A stretch of 64,000 bases of DNA from Streptomyces sp. Root1304 (GCF_001426405.1 NZ_LMEP01000002.1:347335-411334), one strand, 5' to 3'. Numbered from the stretch's first letter, positions 42,931 through 52,804 are shown. A program made the numbers and translations. The notes: generated by a model not told the origin, from the sequence alone.

Positions 42931-44727
42931 ATGGCCTCGGTCCCTTCCCTCGCTTCGACCGTGCAGCAGCGCCTCGCGGACGGCCTCTCGGCAGCTCTGC
43001 CGGACGCCGCGTCCGCCGACCCGCTGCTCCGACGAAGCGACCGGGCCGACTTCCAGGCCAACGGCATCCTGGCGCTGGCCAAGCAGCTCAAGGGCAACCC
43101 GCGTGAGCTGGCGACCCGGGTCGTCGCCGCGATCCCGGAGAACGACGTGCTGGCGGAGATCGAGGTCTCGGGTCCCGGCTTCCTGAACATCACGGTCACC
43201 GACGCGGCGATCGTGCGGACGCTCGCGGCCCGCGCCGCCGACGCCCGGCTCGGCGTGCCGTTCAACGAGTCGGCCGGCACGACGGTCATCGACTACGCCC
43301 AGCCGAACGTGGCGAAGGAGATGCACGTCGGTCACCTGCGCTCCGCCGTGATCGGCGCCGCGATGGTGGAGATCCTGGAGTTCACCGGCGAGAGCGTGGT
43401 CCGGCGCCACCACATCGGCGACTGGGGCACCCAGTTCGGCATGCTCATCCAGTTCCTGATCGAGCACCCGCACGAGCTGGACCACCAGGCCGAGGACGGC
43501 GCCGAGGTCTCCGGTGAGGAGGCCATGTCGAACCTGAACCGGCTGTACAAGGCCTCGCGTGCCCTCTTCGACTCCGACGAGGAGTTCAAGACGCGGGCCC
43601 GGGCGCGCGTCGTCGACCTGCAGGCCGGTGACGAGGAGACCCTCGCGCTGTGGCAGCGGTTCGTGGACGAGTCGAAGATCTACTTCTACTCGGTCTTCGA
43701 CAAGCTCGACATGGACATCCGGGACGCCGACGTCGTGGGCGAGTCCGGCTACAACGAGATGCTGACGGAGACCTGCCGCATCCTGGAGGAGTCGGGCGTC
43801 GCCGTCCGCTCCGAGGGCGCGCTCTGTGTCTTCTTCGACGACGTGAAGGGCCCGGACGGCAATCCGACCCCGCTGATCGTCCAGAAGTCCGACGGTGGCT
43901 TCGGGTACGCGGCGACGGACCTGTCGGCGATCCGGGACCGGGTGCAGAGCCTGAAGGCGACGACCCTGCTGTACGTGGTCGACGCCCGCCAGTCGCTGCA
44001 CTTCAAGATGGTCTTCGAGACGGCCCGCCGGGCCGGCTGGCTGAACGAGGACGTGAAGGCCGTCCAGCTGGCCTTCGGCACGGTCCTGGGCAAGGACGGC
44101 AAGCCGTTCAAGACCCGTGAGGGCGAGACGGTGCGGCTGGTGGACCTGCTGGACGAGGCCGTGGAGCGGGCCACGTCGGTCGTGCGCGAGAAGGAGGAGG
44201 ACTTCCGCGCGAAGACCGGGGAGACGCTCCTGACCGAGTCGGAGATCGTCGAGAACGGCCAGTACGTGGGCATCGGCGCGGTGAAGTACGCCGACCTGTC
44301 GACGTCGGCGGCGCGTGACTACAAGTTCGACCTGGACCAGATGGTCTCGCTGAACGGCGACACCTCGGTGTACCTGCAGTACGCGTACGCGCGGATCAAC
44401 TCGATCTTCGGGAAGGCCGGCGACCGCAAGCCGCTCGCCCACCCGGAGCTGGAGCTGGCGCCGGCCGAGCGTGCGCTCGGTCTGCACCTGGACCAGTTCG
44501 GCGAGGTGATCTCGGAGGCGGCCACGGAGTACGCCCCGCACAAGCTGGCCGCGTACCTGTACCAGCTGGCGTCGCTGTACACGACGTTCTACTCGGAGTG
44601 CCCGGTCATCAAGCCCGCGCCGGCGCAGGACGTCGCGGAGAACCGGCTCTTCCTCTGCGAGCTGACCGCGCGCACGCTCCACCAGGGCATGGCGCTGCTC
44701 GGCATCAGGACGCCCGAGCGCCTCTGA
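42931..44727 (+). CDS. argS: Arginyl-tRNA synthetase
   Basis: A 598-residue ArgRS. HIGH-type motif [20 protein letters not shown], the class-specific [10 protein letters not shown], and the anticodon-binding C-terminus ending [11 protein letters not shown]. The classical KMSKS is absent, as in many Arg[20 protein letters not shown] is the corresponding loop. It charges tRNA-Arg. Diverges from lysS. ATG 42931 follows GGAACGGAAGCTC. Confidence 0.97.
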   Translation: MASVPSLASTVQQRLADGLSAALPDAASADPLLRRSDRADFQANGILALAKQLKGNPRELATRVVAAIPENDVLAEIEVSGPGFLNITVTDAAIVRTLAARAADARLGVPFNESAGTTVIDYAQPNVAKEMHVGHLRSAVIGAAMVEILEFTGESVVRRHHIGDWGTQFGMLIQFLIEHPHELDHQAEDGAEVSGEEAMSNLNRLYKASRALFDSDEEFKTRARARVVDLQAGDEETLALWQRFVDESKIYFYSVFDKLDMDIRDADVVGESGYNEMLTETCRILEESGVAVRSEGALCVFFDDVKGPDGNPTPLIVQKSDGGFGYAATDLSAIRDRVQSLKATTLLYVVDARQSLHFKMVFETARRAGWLNEDVKAVQLAFGTVLGKDGKPFKTREGETVRLVDLLDEAVERATSVVREKEEDFRAKTGETLLTESEIVENGQYVGIGAVKYADLSTSAARDYKFDLDQMVSLNGDTSVYLQYAYARINSIFGKAGDRKPLAHPELELAPAERALGLHLDQFGEVISEAATEYAPHKLAAYLYQLASLYTTFYSECPVIKPAPAQDVAENRLFLCELTARTLHQGMALLGIRTPERL

Positions 44728-44738
44728 GGCCTCGGAGG

Positions 44739-44775
44739 CGGAGCCCCCGGCGCGGTTCACCGCCCGGGGGCTCCG
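44739..44775. terminator. Hairpin terminator between argS and the DUF1876 gene
   Basis: Arms cggagcccccgg (44739-44750) and ccgggggctccg (44764-44775) pair over 12 bp around a 13-base loop, between convergent argS and the DUF1876 gene, so it may work both ways. Confidence 0.85.
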
Positions 44776-44778
44776 TCG

Positions 44779-45051
44779 TCAGCGGAGGCTGTGCGAGGTC
44801 CTGCCCGAGACCTCGTCGATCTCCGTGTGGGCCTTCTGGAGCAGCTGGGAGGCCAGGTCCATCAGGGCCCGCGCGCCGGCGATCTCCTCGCCGACCCGTA
44901 GCTGGTCCGGGTCGGAGGGGTGCCGGTTCGCGGTGCCGTGGGCCCGGAACTCGGTGCCGTCGGTGAGCCGGACCATGGCAGCGGCCCTCGTCCGGTCGCC
45001 TTCCTCCTGGAACTCCATCTCCACGTGCCATCCGACAAGCGTGTGCATCAT
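44779..45051 (-). CDS. DUF1876 (dsRBD-like) small protein
   Basis: A 90-residue protein. VGWHVEMEFQEEGDRTRAAA is the DUF1876 N-terminal signature and FRAHGTANRHPSDPDQLRVG the middle; EEIAGARALMDLASQLLQKA is the helical end. The fold is dsRBD-like, but RNA binding is unproven. The ATG at 45049-45051 is chosen because GGAGGT lies 7 bases upstream; alternatives are an adjacent ATG and a GTG at 45060. Confidence 0.85.
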   Translation of the reverse strand: MMHTLVGWHVEMEFQEEGDRTRAAAMVRLTDGTEFRAHGTANRHPSDPDQLRVGEEIAGARALMDLASQLLQKAHTEIDEVSGRTSHSLR

Positions 45052-45158
45052 GAGGACCACCTCCAGCGAGGTACCTGTCGGCTACCTCTCCAGGGTGCGC
45101 CGCCCGGTGCCGCCCCACCACTCGCCCGGTTGTCAGTGGCACCCCGTACGTTCGCGGC

Positions 45159-45935
45159 ATGGCGATGATCCCGAACCAGCTTCCCCGGCTCGTGTCCGAT
45201 CCGACCGGCCGTTCCCTCGGCCTCGACCTGCCGCCCGGCGCGCTCGCGGGCCCGGTGGACGACCCGTATCTCTGGTCGGGGCGCGAGGCGGCGGGGCCAA
45301 AGGCCTGGCGGGCGCTGCGTCCGGCGGCGCGTACGGCGGGGCTGCTGCCGGTCCTGCTGGGCGGCAAGTGGGACCTGGACAGGTGGGAGCTGGAGCCGGG
45401 GCGGATGAGCGACCCGGCGGACCACGATGCCGAGGAGGTCCTCGCCGAGTTCTGGGAGGCGAACGCCTCCGATGAGCTGCCCGGGGCGGGCGACTGGCCG
45501 GGGTTGGCTCCGGCGCTGCCCTGCGACACGGATCCCGACGGGGCGGCGGCCGCGGTCGCCGAGATGCTGACGGAGCCGGGGTTCTGGCTGGAGGACGCGC
45601 GCCCGGCGCTGGTTCCGGCGCGGCGCAGCGCGGACATACCGGCGGTCATCGGCTGGGGCGGGCCCCTGAACCACGAGAACGACGTGGCCCGGCTGTGCGC
45701 GGTGCTGCGCTCCTGGGAGGACCGTTTCGGCGCCCGGGTCGTGGCGCTCACCTTCGACCAGCTGGTGGTGTCGGTGGCGGCGCCGCCGCGCACGGCCGAG
45801 GAGGCCGAGGCGGTGGCGAGGGAGCACTTCGCGTTCTGCCCGGACAGCATCACGCAGGGCCACCACGACACCCTGCGGGACTACGCCCGCAAGGGCCTGG
45901 TGGACACCCCCGTCTGGACCTTCTGGTGGGACTAG
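45159..45935 (+). CDS. DUF4253-domain protein
   Basis: A 258-residue protein. Its C-terminal half matches DUF4253 (PAVIGWGGPLNHENDVARLC, then FGARVVALTFDQLVVSVAAP, ending VDTPVWTFWWD). DUF4253 has no known activity. TACGTT lies six bases upstream of the ATG's CGCGGC, consistent with a leaderless transcript. Diverges from DUF1876. Confidence 0.88.
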   Translation: MAMIPNQLPRLVSDPTGRSLGLDLPPGALAGPVDDPYLWSGREAAGPKAWRALRPAARTAGLLPVLLGGKWDLDRWELEPGRMSDPADHDAEEVLAEFWEANASDELPGAGDWPGLAPALPCDTDPDGAAAAVAEMLTEPGFWLEDARPALVPARRSADIPAVIGWGGPLNHENDVARLCAVLRSWEDRFGARVVALTFDQLVVSVAAPPRTAEEAEAVAREHFAFCPDSITQGHHDTLRDYARKGLVDTPVWTFWWD

Positions 45936-46047
45936 CCGCGGCGGCCGGGGGCCTCACGCGGCCGTGCCCGGCGGCCGGAGCGGGCGGACCCGGCCCGGGA
46001 CCTCACCCGGTGACCGGGTCGGCCGGACCCGGCCCCCGGCTCCCCGT

Positions 46048-47052
46048 CTACCCCCGCCCGGCGGCCAGCTTCTGCGCGACCTCGGTGGCCCAGTAGGTCA
46101 GGATCATCTGCGCCCCGGCCCGCCGGATGCCGGTCAGGGTCTCGAAGATCGCCCGGTCGCGGTCGATCCAGCCCTTCTCGGCGGCGGCCTCGACCATCGC
46201 GTACTCACCGCTGATCTGGTAAGCGGCGACCGGCACGTCCACGGTCTCGGCGACCTTCGCGAGCACGTCCAGGTACGGCCCGGCGGGCTTCACCATGACC
46301 ATGTCGGCGCCCTCCTCCAGGTCGAGCGCGAGCTCGCGCATCGACTCGCGGAGGTTCGCGGGGTCCTGCTGGTAGGTCTTGCGGTCGCCCTGGAGGGAGG
46401 AGCCGACGGCCTCGCGGAAGGGGCCGTAGAAGGCGGAGGAGTACTTCGCGGTGTACGCGAGGATCGACACGTCCTCCTTGTCGATGGTGTCCAGGGCGTC
46501 ACGGATCACGCCGACCTGGCCGTCCATCATCCCGGAGGGGCCGACGACGTGGACGCCGGCGTCCGCCTGGACCTGGGCCATCTCGGCGTAACGTTCCAGC
46601 GTGGCGTCGTTGTCGACGCGGCCGTCGGCGTCCAGGACGCCGCAGTGCCCGTGGTCGGTGTACTCGTCGAGGCACAGGTCCGACATGATGACCAGCTCGT
46701 CGCCGACCTCGGCCCGCACGTCGCGGATCGCGACCTGGAGGATCCCCTCGGGGTCCGTGCCCGCGCTGCCGGCGGCGTCCTTCTTGGCGTCCTCGGGCAC
46801 GCCGAAGAGCATGATCCCGGAGACCCCGGCCTCCAGCGCCTCGACCGCGGCCTTCCGCAGGGTGTCGCGGCTGTGCTGGACGACTCCGGGCATGGCCTGG
46901 ATCGGCACGGGCTCGGTGATCCCCTCGCGCACGAACGCGGGGAGGATCAGATCGGCGGGATGCAGCCGCGTCTCGGCCACCATCCGGCGCATGGCGGGCG
47001 TCGTCCGCAGCCGCCTCGGCCGCGCCCCGGGAAAGGATCCGTACGAGTTCAT
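46048..47052 (-). CDS. hemB: Porphobilinogen synthase (ALA dehydratase)
   Basis: A 334-residue HemB. It condenses two 5-aminolevulinate to porphobilinogen. The Schiff-base lysines are in [20 protein letters not shown] and [14 protein letters not shown]. The metal loop reads [18 protein letters not shown], i.e. the Asp-rich magnesium type, not the three-Cys zinc type. TAGCCT lies six bases upstream of the ATG, so a leaderless transcript is likely. It is about 315 bp downstream of the hemD stop on the same strand, so it may be expressed separately. Confidence 0.96.
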   Translation of the reverse strand: MNSYGSFPGARPRRLRTTPAMRRMVAETRLHPADLILPAFVREGITEPVPIQAMPGVVQHSRDTLRKAAVEALEAGVSGIMLFGVPEDAKKDAAGSAGTDPEGILQVAIRDVRAEVGDELVIMSDLCLDEYTDHGHCGVLDADGRVDNDATLERYAEMAQVQADAGVHVVGPSGMMDGQVGVIRDALDTIDKEDVSILAYTAKYSSAFYGPFREAVGSSLQGDRKTYQQDPANLRESMRELALDLEEGADMVMVKPAGPYLDVLAKVAETVDVPVAAYQISGEYAMVEAAAEKGWIDRDRAIFETLTGIRRAGAQMILTYWATEVAQKLAAGRG

Positions 47053-47110
47053 AGCCCGAGGCTACGCCCGAACAAACAGTGGTTTTACCGACAGAGTGTT
47101 GCCGCCACAT

Positions 47111-47290
47111 CACCCGGCCCGACCACTCCTGCCCGGCCGCTCCTGCCCGGCCGCTCCTGCCCGGTCTCTCCCGCCCGGCCGCTCCTGCCCGGCCACTCCC
47201 GCCCCGTCACTCCCACCCGGTCACTCCCACCCGGTCACCCAGCCCCGTCTCTCCCACCCGGCCACCCCACCCCACCCCACCCCGCCCCGC
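47111..47290. repeat. Degenerate short tandem repeats in the hemB upstream gap
   Basis: About 180 bases of repeats related to cccggccgctcctgc and cactcccacccggtc, ending in a run of ccccac. Units vary in sequence and length, so it is a decayed tandem array, not CRISPR. The gap 47053-47367 holds these repeats, the hemD terminator and the hemB promoter region; I see no gene in it. Confidence 0.75.
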
Positions 47291-47300
47291 ACACGCAGAA

Positions 47301-47327
47301 GGGCGGGACCCGAAAAAGGTCCCGCCC
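47301..47327 (-). terminator. Terminator of the rex-hemACD operon
   Basis: A 10-bp perfect stem (gggcgggacc at 47301-47310, ggtcccgccc at 47318-47327) with an A-rich loop lies about 40 bases past the hemD stop. Confidence 0.85.
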
Positions 47328-47367
47328 TCCCAGCGCACGCGCCGCCACCTCCGGCGGCACCGCGCCG

Positions 47368-49038
47368 CTACGTCGTACGACGCCTCCGCGCCCCCGGCCG
47401 CCGCTCGCTCGGCCGCGTCACCGGATCGCCCGCCTCGAGGGCCGACTCACGGCGCCGCAGCCCGAAGTCCGCGAGCGCCTCGGCGAGCTTGTGCACCGAA
47501 GGCTCGGGCGACAGCACGTCCACCCGCAGCCCGTGCTCCTCGGCCGTCTTGGCCGTGGCGGGACCGATGCACGCGATGACGGTCACGTTGTGCGGCTTCC
47601 CGGCGATGCCCACCAGGTTCCGCACCGTCGAGGAGGACGTGAAGAGCACGGCGTCGAAGCCGCCGCCCTTGATCGCCTCGCGGGTGTCCGCCGGCGGCGG
47701 CGAAGCCCGTACGGTGCGGTACGCGGTGACGTCGTCGACCTCCCACCCGAGCTCGATGAGGCCCGCGACCAGCGTCTCGGTCGCGATGTCGGCCCGCGGC
47801 AGGAAGACGCGGTCGATCGGGTCGAAGACCGGGTCGTACGGCGGCCAGTCCTCCAGGAGACCGGCGGCCGACTGCTCACCGCTGGGCACCAGGTCCGGCT
47901 TCACACCGAAGTCGACCAGCGCGGCGGCCGTCTGCTCGCCCACCGCCGCGACCTTGATCCCGGCGAAGGCACGCGCGTCGAGCCCGTACTCCTCGAACTT
48001 CTCCCGCACCGCCTTGACCGCGTTGACCGAGGTGAAGGCGATCCACTCGTAGCGCCCGGTGACCAGACCCTTGACGGCCCGCTCCATCTGCTGCGGGGTG
48101 CGCGGCGGCTCGACGGCGATGGTCGGCACCTCGTGCGGCACCGCGCCGTACGAACGCAGCTGGTCGGAGAGCGACGCGGCCTGCTCCTTGGTGCGCGGCA
48201 CGAGCACCCGCCACCCGAAGAGCGGCTTCGACTCGAACCACGACAGCTGGTCCCGCTGCGCCGGGGCGCTGCGCTCGCCGACCACGGCTATGACCGGGCG
48301 GTGGCCCTCGGGCGAGGGAAGGATCTTGCCCTGCTTGAAGACCTGGGCGATGGTGCCGAGGGTGGCGTTCCAGGTCCGCTGCCGGGTGGTCGTACCGGCG
48401 ATGGTGACCGTGAGCGGGGTGTCCGGCTTACGGCCTGCCGCCACCAGCTCACCGGCCGCCGCGGCGACCGAGTCCAGGGACGTGGAGACGACGACGGTGC
48501 CGTCGGAGGCACCGACCTCGGTCCAGCACCGTTCGTCGGCGGTACGGGCGTCGACGAAGCGCACGTCCGTGCCCTGCGCGTCGCGCAGCGGGACACCGGC
48601 GTACGCGGGGACGCCGACGGCCGTGGCCACGCCGGGCACGACCTCGAAGGGGATGCCCTCGGCGGCGCAGGCGAGCATCTCGGCCCCCGCGTTCCCGTCG
48701 AGGCCGGGGTCGCCGGTCACCGCACGGACGACCCGCCTGCCGCCCCTCGCGGCCTCCATGACAAGATTGGCCGCATCCCTCAACACGGGGACACCGGCGG
48801 TTGTTGACGCCTCGTCAACAACCGTCAGCTCAGGCGTGCTCACCCCCACCCGCGCATGGCCACGAACGACCTCGAGCACCTCCGGCTCGGCGATCAGGAC
48901 ATCCGCTCCGGCGAGGGCCTCGACGGCCCTGAGGGTCAGGAGTCCGGGGTCACCCGGGCCTGCGCCGAGGAATGTGACGTGCCCATGGCCCGCGAAGGCC
49001 GGGGACAGCGGGCTGGTGGTCGGGCTGGCGGGGTTCAA
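47368..49038 (-). CDS. hemD: Bifunctional uroporphyrinogen-III C-methyltransferase-like / uroporphyrinogen-III synthase
   Basis: A 556-residue fusion. Residues about 20-250 resemble CobA/SUMT (HVTFLGAGPGDPGLLTLRAV) and residues about 275-530 are HemD (WRVLVPRTKEQAASLSDQLR; AFTSVNAVKAVREKFEEYG). The SUMT active loop is altered: AVTGDPGLDGNAGAEMLA replaces the usual GDPFIFGRGGEE-type motif, so methyltransferase activity is doubtful. TTG at 49036-49038 overlaps the hemC TGA (TTGA), with GGGGGAGCG upstream. It closes hydroxymethylbilane to uroporphyrinogen III in the cytoplasm. A basic tail ends it. Confidence 0.92.
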   Translation of the reverse strand: MNPASPTTSPLSPAFAGHGHVTFLGAGPGDPGLLTLRAVEALAGADVLIAEPEVLEVVRGHARVGVSTPELTVVDEASTTAGVPVLRDAANLVMEAARGGRRVVRAVTGDPGLDGNAGAEMLACAAEGIPFEVVPGVATAVGVPAYAGVPLRDAQGTDVRFVDARTADERCWTEVGASDGTVVVSTSLDSVAAAAGELVAAGRKPDTPLTVTIAGTTTRQRTWNATLGTIAQVFKQGKILPSPEGHRPVIAVVGERSAPAQRDQLSWFESKPLFGWRVLVPRTKEQAASLSDQLRSYGAVPHEVPTIAVEPPRTPQQMERAVKGLVTGRYEWIAFTSVNAVKAVREKFEEYGLDARAFAGIKVAAVGEQTAAALVDFGVKPDLVPSGEQSAAGLLEDWPPYDPVFDPIDRVFLPRADIATETLVAGLIELGWEVDDVTAYRTVRASPPPADTREAIKGGGFDAVLFTSSSTVRNLVGIAGKPHNVTVIACIGPATAKTAEEHGLRVDVLSPEPSVHKLAEALADFGLRRRESALEAGDPVTRPSERRPGARRRRTT

Positions 49039-50021
49039 AGTGCTCGCTCCCCCATAAGACCGGCCGCACCCTTGGCGAGCATCTCGTCCGCGAGTTCGCG
49101 TCCGAGCGCCATGGCCTCGTCGTGCGAGGTGGGTACGGGTCCGGTGGTGGACAGCTGCACCAGCGTCGAGCCGTCGGTGGTGCCGACGACGCCGCGCAGG
49201 CGCATCTCGGTGGCAACCTGCCCGTGACCGGGGTCGTCGGCCAGCAGGTCGGCCAGCGCACCCACAGGTGCGGAGCAGCCGGCCTCCAGGGCGGCGAGCA
49301 GGGATCGCTCGGCGGTCACGGCGGCCCGCGTGTGCGGGTCGTCGAGCGCGGCGAGCGTGGCGACGAGCTCGGCGTCGGACGCCGGGCACTCGATCGCCAG
49401 GGCCCCCTGGCCGGGGGCGGGCAGCACGGAGTCGACCGACAGGTGGTCGAGCGACAGGGAGCCGGTGAGCTCCTCCGTACGGCCGATGCGGTTGAGGCCG
49501 GCCGCGGCGAGGACCACGGCGTCCAGCTCACCGCTGCGCACGTAGCCGACCCGGGTGTCGATGTTCCCCCGGATCGGGACGCAGGTGAGCTCCAGGCCGT
49601 GGCTGCGCGCGTACGCGTGGAGCTGGGCCATGCGGCGCGGCGAGCCGGTGCCGACCCGGGCGCCCTTGGGCAGCCGGTCGAGCGTCAGTCCGTCGCGGGC
49701 GATCAGTACGTCGCGCGGGTCCTCGCGCCGCGGGATCGCGGCCAGCACCAGGTCGGGGTGCTGGGCGGTCGGCAGGTCCTTCAGGGAATGGACGGCGAAG
49801 TCCACCTCGCCGGCGAGCAGCGCGTCACGGAGGGCGGCGACGAAGACGCCGGTGCCGCCGATCTGCGCGAGGTGCTCCCGGGAGGTGTCCCCGTACGTCG
49901 TGATCTCCACGAGCTCGACGGGCCGGCCGGTCAGCTGCCGGACGGCGTCGGCCACGTGCCCGGACTGGGCCATGGCGAGCTTGCTGCGCCTGGTCCCGAG
50001 CCTCAGTGCCCTCTCGGTCAT
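49035..50021 (-). CDS. hemC: Hydroxymethylbilane synthase
   Basis: A 328-residue HemC. It polymerises four porphobilinogen. The dipyrromethane-cofactor Cys lies in LLAALEAGCSAPVGALADLL, and the N-terminal LRLGTRRSKLAMAQSGHVAD matches the family. It sits between hemA and hemD; the ATG overlaps the hemA stop (ATGA) and its TGA overlaps the hemD TTG. Coupled translation of the operon follows. Confidence 0.97.
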   Translation of the reverse strand: MTERALRLGTRRSKLAMAQSGHVADAVRQLTGRPVELVEITTYGDTSREHLAQIGGTGVFVAALRDALLAGEVDFAVHSLKDLPTAQHPDLVLAAIPRREDPRDVLIARDGLTLDRLPKGARVGTGSPRRMAQLHAYARSHGLELTCVPIRGNIDTRVGYVRSGELDAVVLAAAGLNRIGRTEELTGSLSLDHLSVDSVLPAPGQGALAIECPASDAELVATLAALDDPHTRAAVTAERSLLAALEAGCSAPVGALADLLADDPGHGQVATEMRLRGVVGTTDGSTLVQLSTTGPVPTSHDEAMALGRELADEMLAKGAAGLMGERAL

Positions 50022-51373
50022 ACTCGCCCTCGGTTCTTGACGTCGGCGTCATTCAGGTCGGCCCGGCTGACAGAAGCCACCGTCTCCGGGTCGAGGTCGA
50101 AGAGTGTCCGCAGCGCGTCCGCGTACCCGGCACCGCCGGGCTCGCTGGCCAGCTGCTTGACCCGCACGGTCGGCGCGTGCAGGAGCTTGTCGACCACCCG
50201 GCGCACGGTCTGGGTGATCTCGGCGCGCTGCTTGTCGTCGAGGTCGGGCAGCCGGCCCTCCAGCCGGGCGACCTCGACGGCCACCACGTCGGCGGCCATG
50301 GTGCGCAGGGCGACGACGGTGGGGGTGATGTGGGCGGCGCGCTGGGCGGCTCCGAAGGCGGCCACCTCGTCGGAGACGATGCCGCGCACCTGGTCGACGT
50401 CGGCGGCCATGGGGGCGTCGGCGGAGGCCTCGGCGAGCGACTCGATGTCGACGAGCCGGACTCCGGGGACCCGGTGGGCGGCGGCGTCGATGTCGCGGGG
50501 CATGGCGAGGTCGAGCAGGGCGAGGGGGGTGCGGCGGCCGCGTACGGCGGTCTCGACGTCCTCGCCGGTGAGGACGAGTCCGGTGGCGCCGGTGCAGGAG
50601 ACGACGACGTCGGCACGTGTCAGTTCGTCGCCGACGGCAACCATCTCGACCGCGTGCGCGGCCACGCCCGTTCCGCCGGGCTCGTTCAGGATCTGCGCGA
50701 GGCGCTCGGCGCGGGCCAGGGTGCGGTTGGCGATGACGATCTCGGAGACGCCGGAGCGCGCGAGCGTCGCGGCGGCGAGCGAGGACATCGAGCCGGCGCC
50801 GATGACGAGCGCCTTCTTGCCCTTGGCCCAGGTGTCGACGTCGGTGCCGTCGGCCAGCTGTTCCAGGCCGAAGGTGACGAGCGACTGCCCGGCGCGGTCG
50901 ATGCCGGTCTCGCTGTGCGCGCGCTTGCCGACCCTGAGGGCCTGCTGGAACAGGTCGTTGAGGAGGCGTCCCGCGGTGTGCAGGTCCTGTCCGAGGGCGA
51001 GGGCGTCCTTGATCTGGCCGAGGATCTGGCCCTCGCCGACGACCATGGAGTCGAGCCCGCAGGCCACCGAGAAGAGGTGGTGGACGGCCCGGTCCTCATA
51101 GTGCACGTAGAGATAGGGGGTGAGCTCGTCCAGGCCGACGCCGCTGTGCTGGGCGAGGAGCGTGGACAGCTCGGCGACGCCGGCGTGGAACTTGTCCACG
51201 TCGGCGTAGAGCTCGATGCGGTTGCAGGTGGCCAGGACGGTGCCCTCGGCGGCCGGTTCGGCGGCGAGGGTGTCCTGGAGCAGCTTGGCCTGGGTGTCCG
51301 CCGCGAGTGCGGCCCGCTCCAGGATGGAGACGGGGGCGCTGCGGTGGCTGAGGCCGACGACGAGGAGGCTCAT
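50018..51373 (-). CDS. hemA: Glutamyl-tRNA reductase
   Basis: A 451-residue HemA. It reduces Glu-tRNA to glutamate-1-semialdehyde, the committed haem step. The catalytic Cys is in VLATCNRIELYADVDKF and the conserved His/Gly block is GLDSMVVGEGQILGQIK. A Rossmann region carries ALVIGAGSMSSLAAATLARS. It is the first hem gene after rex, with a 4-nt ATGA overlap. HemL handles the next step and is encoded at 20337-21644. Confidence 0.97.
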   Translation of the reverse strand: MSLLVVGLSHRSAPVSILERAALAADTQAKLLQDTLAAEPAAEGTVLATCNRIELYADVDKFHAGVAELSTLLAQHSGVGLDELTPYLYVHYEDRAVHHLFSVACGLDSMVVGEGQILGQIKDALALGQDLHTAGRLLNDLFQQALRVGKRAHSETGIDRAGQSLVTFGLEQLADGTDVDTWAKGKKALVIGAGSMSSLAAATLARSGVSEIVIANRTLARAERLAQILNEPGGTGVAAHAVEMVAVGDELTRADVVVSCTGATGLVLTGEDVETAVRGRRTPLALLDLAMPRDIDAAAHRVPGVRLVDIESLAEASADAPMAADVDQVRGIVSDEVAAFGAAQRAAHITPTVVALRTMAADVVAVEVARLEGRLPDLDDKQRAEITQTVRRVVDKLLHAPTVRVKQLASEPGGAGYADALRTLFDLDPETVASVSRADLNDADVKNRGRV

Positions 51374-52161
51374 GCCGGCATCACGGCGGGGACGTCCCCG
51401 TCGGGTCCCTTGCGGGTGGTGGCGCGGGGGGCCGGCGGCGCGGCGGCCGGGGCGGGCTCCGCCTCGGCGGTGTCCGTGCCGGTCTCGGCGTTCGACTCCT
51501 CGCCGGCCTTCCGCTGCTCGTGGAAGGCGAGGATCTGCAGCTCGATGGAGAGGTCGACCTTGCGGACGTCCACACCGTCGGGCACGGAGAGCACGGTCGG
51601 GGCGAAGTTCAGGATGGAGGTGACTCCGGCGGCCACGAGCCGGTCGCAGACCTGCTGGGCGACGCCGGCCGGGGTCGCGATGACGCCGATGGAGACGCCG
51701 TCCTCCTCGATGATCTTCTCGAGGTCGTCGCTGTGCTGGACGGGGATCCCGGCGACCGGCCTGCCGGTCATGGCGGGGTCGGCGTCGATCAGCGCGGCCA
51801 CGCGGAAACCCCGGGAGGCGAAGCCGCCGTAGCCGGCGAGCGCGGCGCCGAGGTTGCCGATGCCGACGATGACGACGGGCCAGTCCTGGGTGAGGCCCAG
51901 CTCGCGGGAGATCTGGTAGACGAGGTACTCGACGTCGTAGCCGACCCCGCGGGTGCCGTAGGAGCCGAGGTAGCTGAAGTCCTTGCGCAGCTTCGCGGAG
52001 TTGACCCCGGCGGCGGCCGCGAGCTCCTCGGAGGAGACCGTGGGTACGGATCGTTCCGAGAGCGCGGTGAGTGCGCGGAGATACAGCGGAAGCCGGGCGA
52101 CGGTGGCCTCGGGAATTCCTCGGCTACGGGTCGCCGGTCGGTGAGTTCGGCCAGTTGCCAC
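51370..52161 (-). CDS. rex: Redox-sensing repressor Rex
   Basis: A 263-residue Rex. An N-terminal winged HTH (VSSEELAAAAGVNSAKLRKD) is followed by a Rossmann domain with GIGNLGAALAGYGGF, which binds NADH/NAD+. In S. coelicolor Rex represses its own rex-hemACD operon (established knowledge). The start is GTG 52159-52161; a Rex operator lies 78 bases upstream (52239-52254). The C-terminal 40 residues are Ala/Pro-rich and non-conserved. Confidence 0.97.
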   Translation of the reverse strand: MATGRTHRPATRSRGIPEATVARLPLYLRALTALSERSVPTVSSEELAAAAGVNSAKLRKDFSYLGSYGTRGVGYDVEYLVYQISRELGLTQDWPVVIVGIGNLGAALAGYGGFASRGFRVAALIDADPAMTGRPVAGIPVQHSDDLEKIIEEDGVSIGVIATPAGVAQQVCDRLVAAGVTSILNFAPTVLSVPDGVDVRKVDLSIELQILAFHEQRKAGEESNAETGTDTAEAEPAPAAAPPAPRATTRKGPDGDVPAVMPA

Positions 52162-52238
52162 GGTGCTCCTGCGGGATGAGCGGGGCTGCAGGCGGCCGTA
52201 TGTCCCAAGACCGCCCCGTCGAATGCAGGCTATGTCTT

Positions 52239-52254
52239 TGTGAACGCGTGCACA
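52239..52254. promoter_or_regulatory. Rex operator (ROP)
   Basis: tgtgaacgcgtgcaca at 52239-52254 differs by one base from the classical ROP consensus tgtgaacgcgttcaca. It lies 78 bases upstream of rex on the rex side, as expected for autoregulation by NADH/NAD+. Confidence 0.9.
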
Positions 52255-52433
52255 AAGATGGTGTCCGTTTTGTCCGGCCAAAGTGACCGGGGTCACGCGG
52301 CCGGTTCGCATCGTCGTGGAACCGCGGAGCCCGTCAGCGCGTTGAGAACCCGAAGGGGGCAAAACCGCACACTCTCCTCACGATGCCGCCCCCGAAGCCC
52401 AACAAAACGTCCATGATGGTAACCGTCTTTCGG

Positions 52434-52712
52434 TCACGCACCCAGTTCGCGCCGCAGCCGCCCCGCGTCCACGCGCCAGAACGTGTGCTGCTCGCCGTCG
52501 ACCAGGACGACGGGAATCTGTTCCCAGTAGGCCCGGTGGAGCTCCTCGTCCTGGGTGATGTCCCTCTCCTCCCAGCGCGCCCCGGTCTCCGCGCAGACGG
52601 CCTCGACCACCGCGCGGGCGTCGTCACAGAGATGGCATCCCGGCTTGCCGATCAGCGTCACGGTCCGCGACCCGGCGTCCTTCTTCTTCGTACGTCCGAA
52701 CATGACGCCCAT
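52434..52712 (-). CDS. Glutaredoxin-family small thiol protein
   Basis: A 92-residue glutaredoxin-fold protein. The active-site motif is KPGCHLCDDARAVVEAVCAE (CHLC), followed by the cis-Pro IPVVLVDGEQHTFWRVD. Start is MGVMFG at 52712 or MFG at 52703. It could protect or reduce a target protein by thiol exchange. Conserved next to rex in Streptomyces from memory; its partner is unknown. Confidence 0.9.
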   Translation of the reverse strand: MGVMFGRTKKKDAGSRTVTLIGKPGCHLCDDARAVVEAVCAETGARWEERDITQDEELHRAYWEQIPVVLVDGEQHTFWRVDAGRLRRELGA

Positions 52713-52804
52713 TCTGTCCCGATTAACAGGGGAGCCCCACAGTGTTCACGCCCTGGCATCGTCACAAGTCGGGAAGTACCGAACAGACTGGCTATGCTCA
52801 CGAC

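Noticed and set aside
47111..47290. CRISPR array
   Set aside because: Units are degenerate, vary in length and have no unique spacers of constant size; no cas genes are near.
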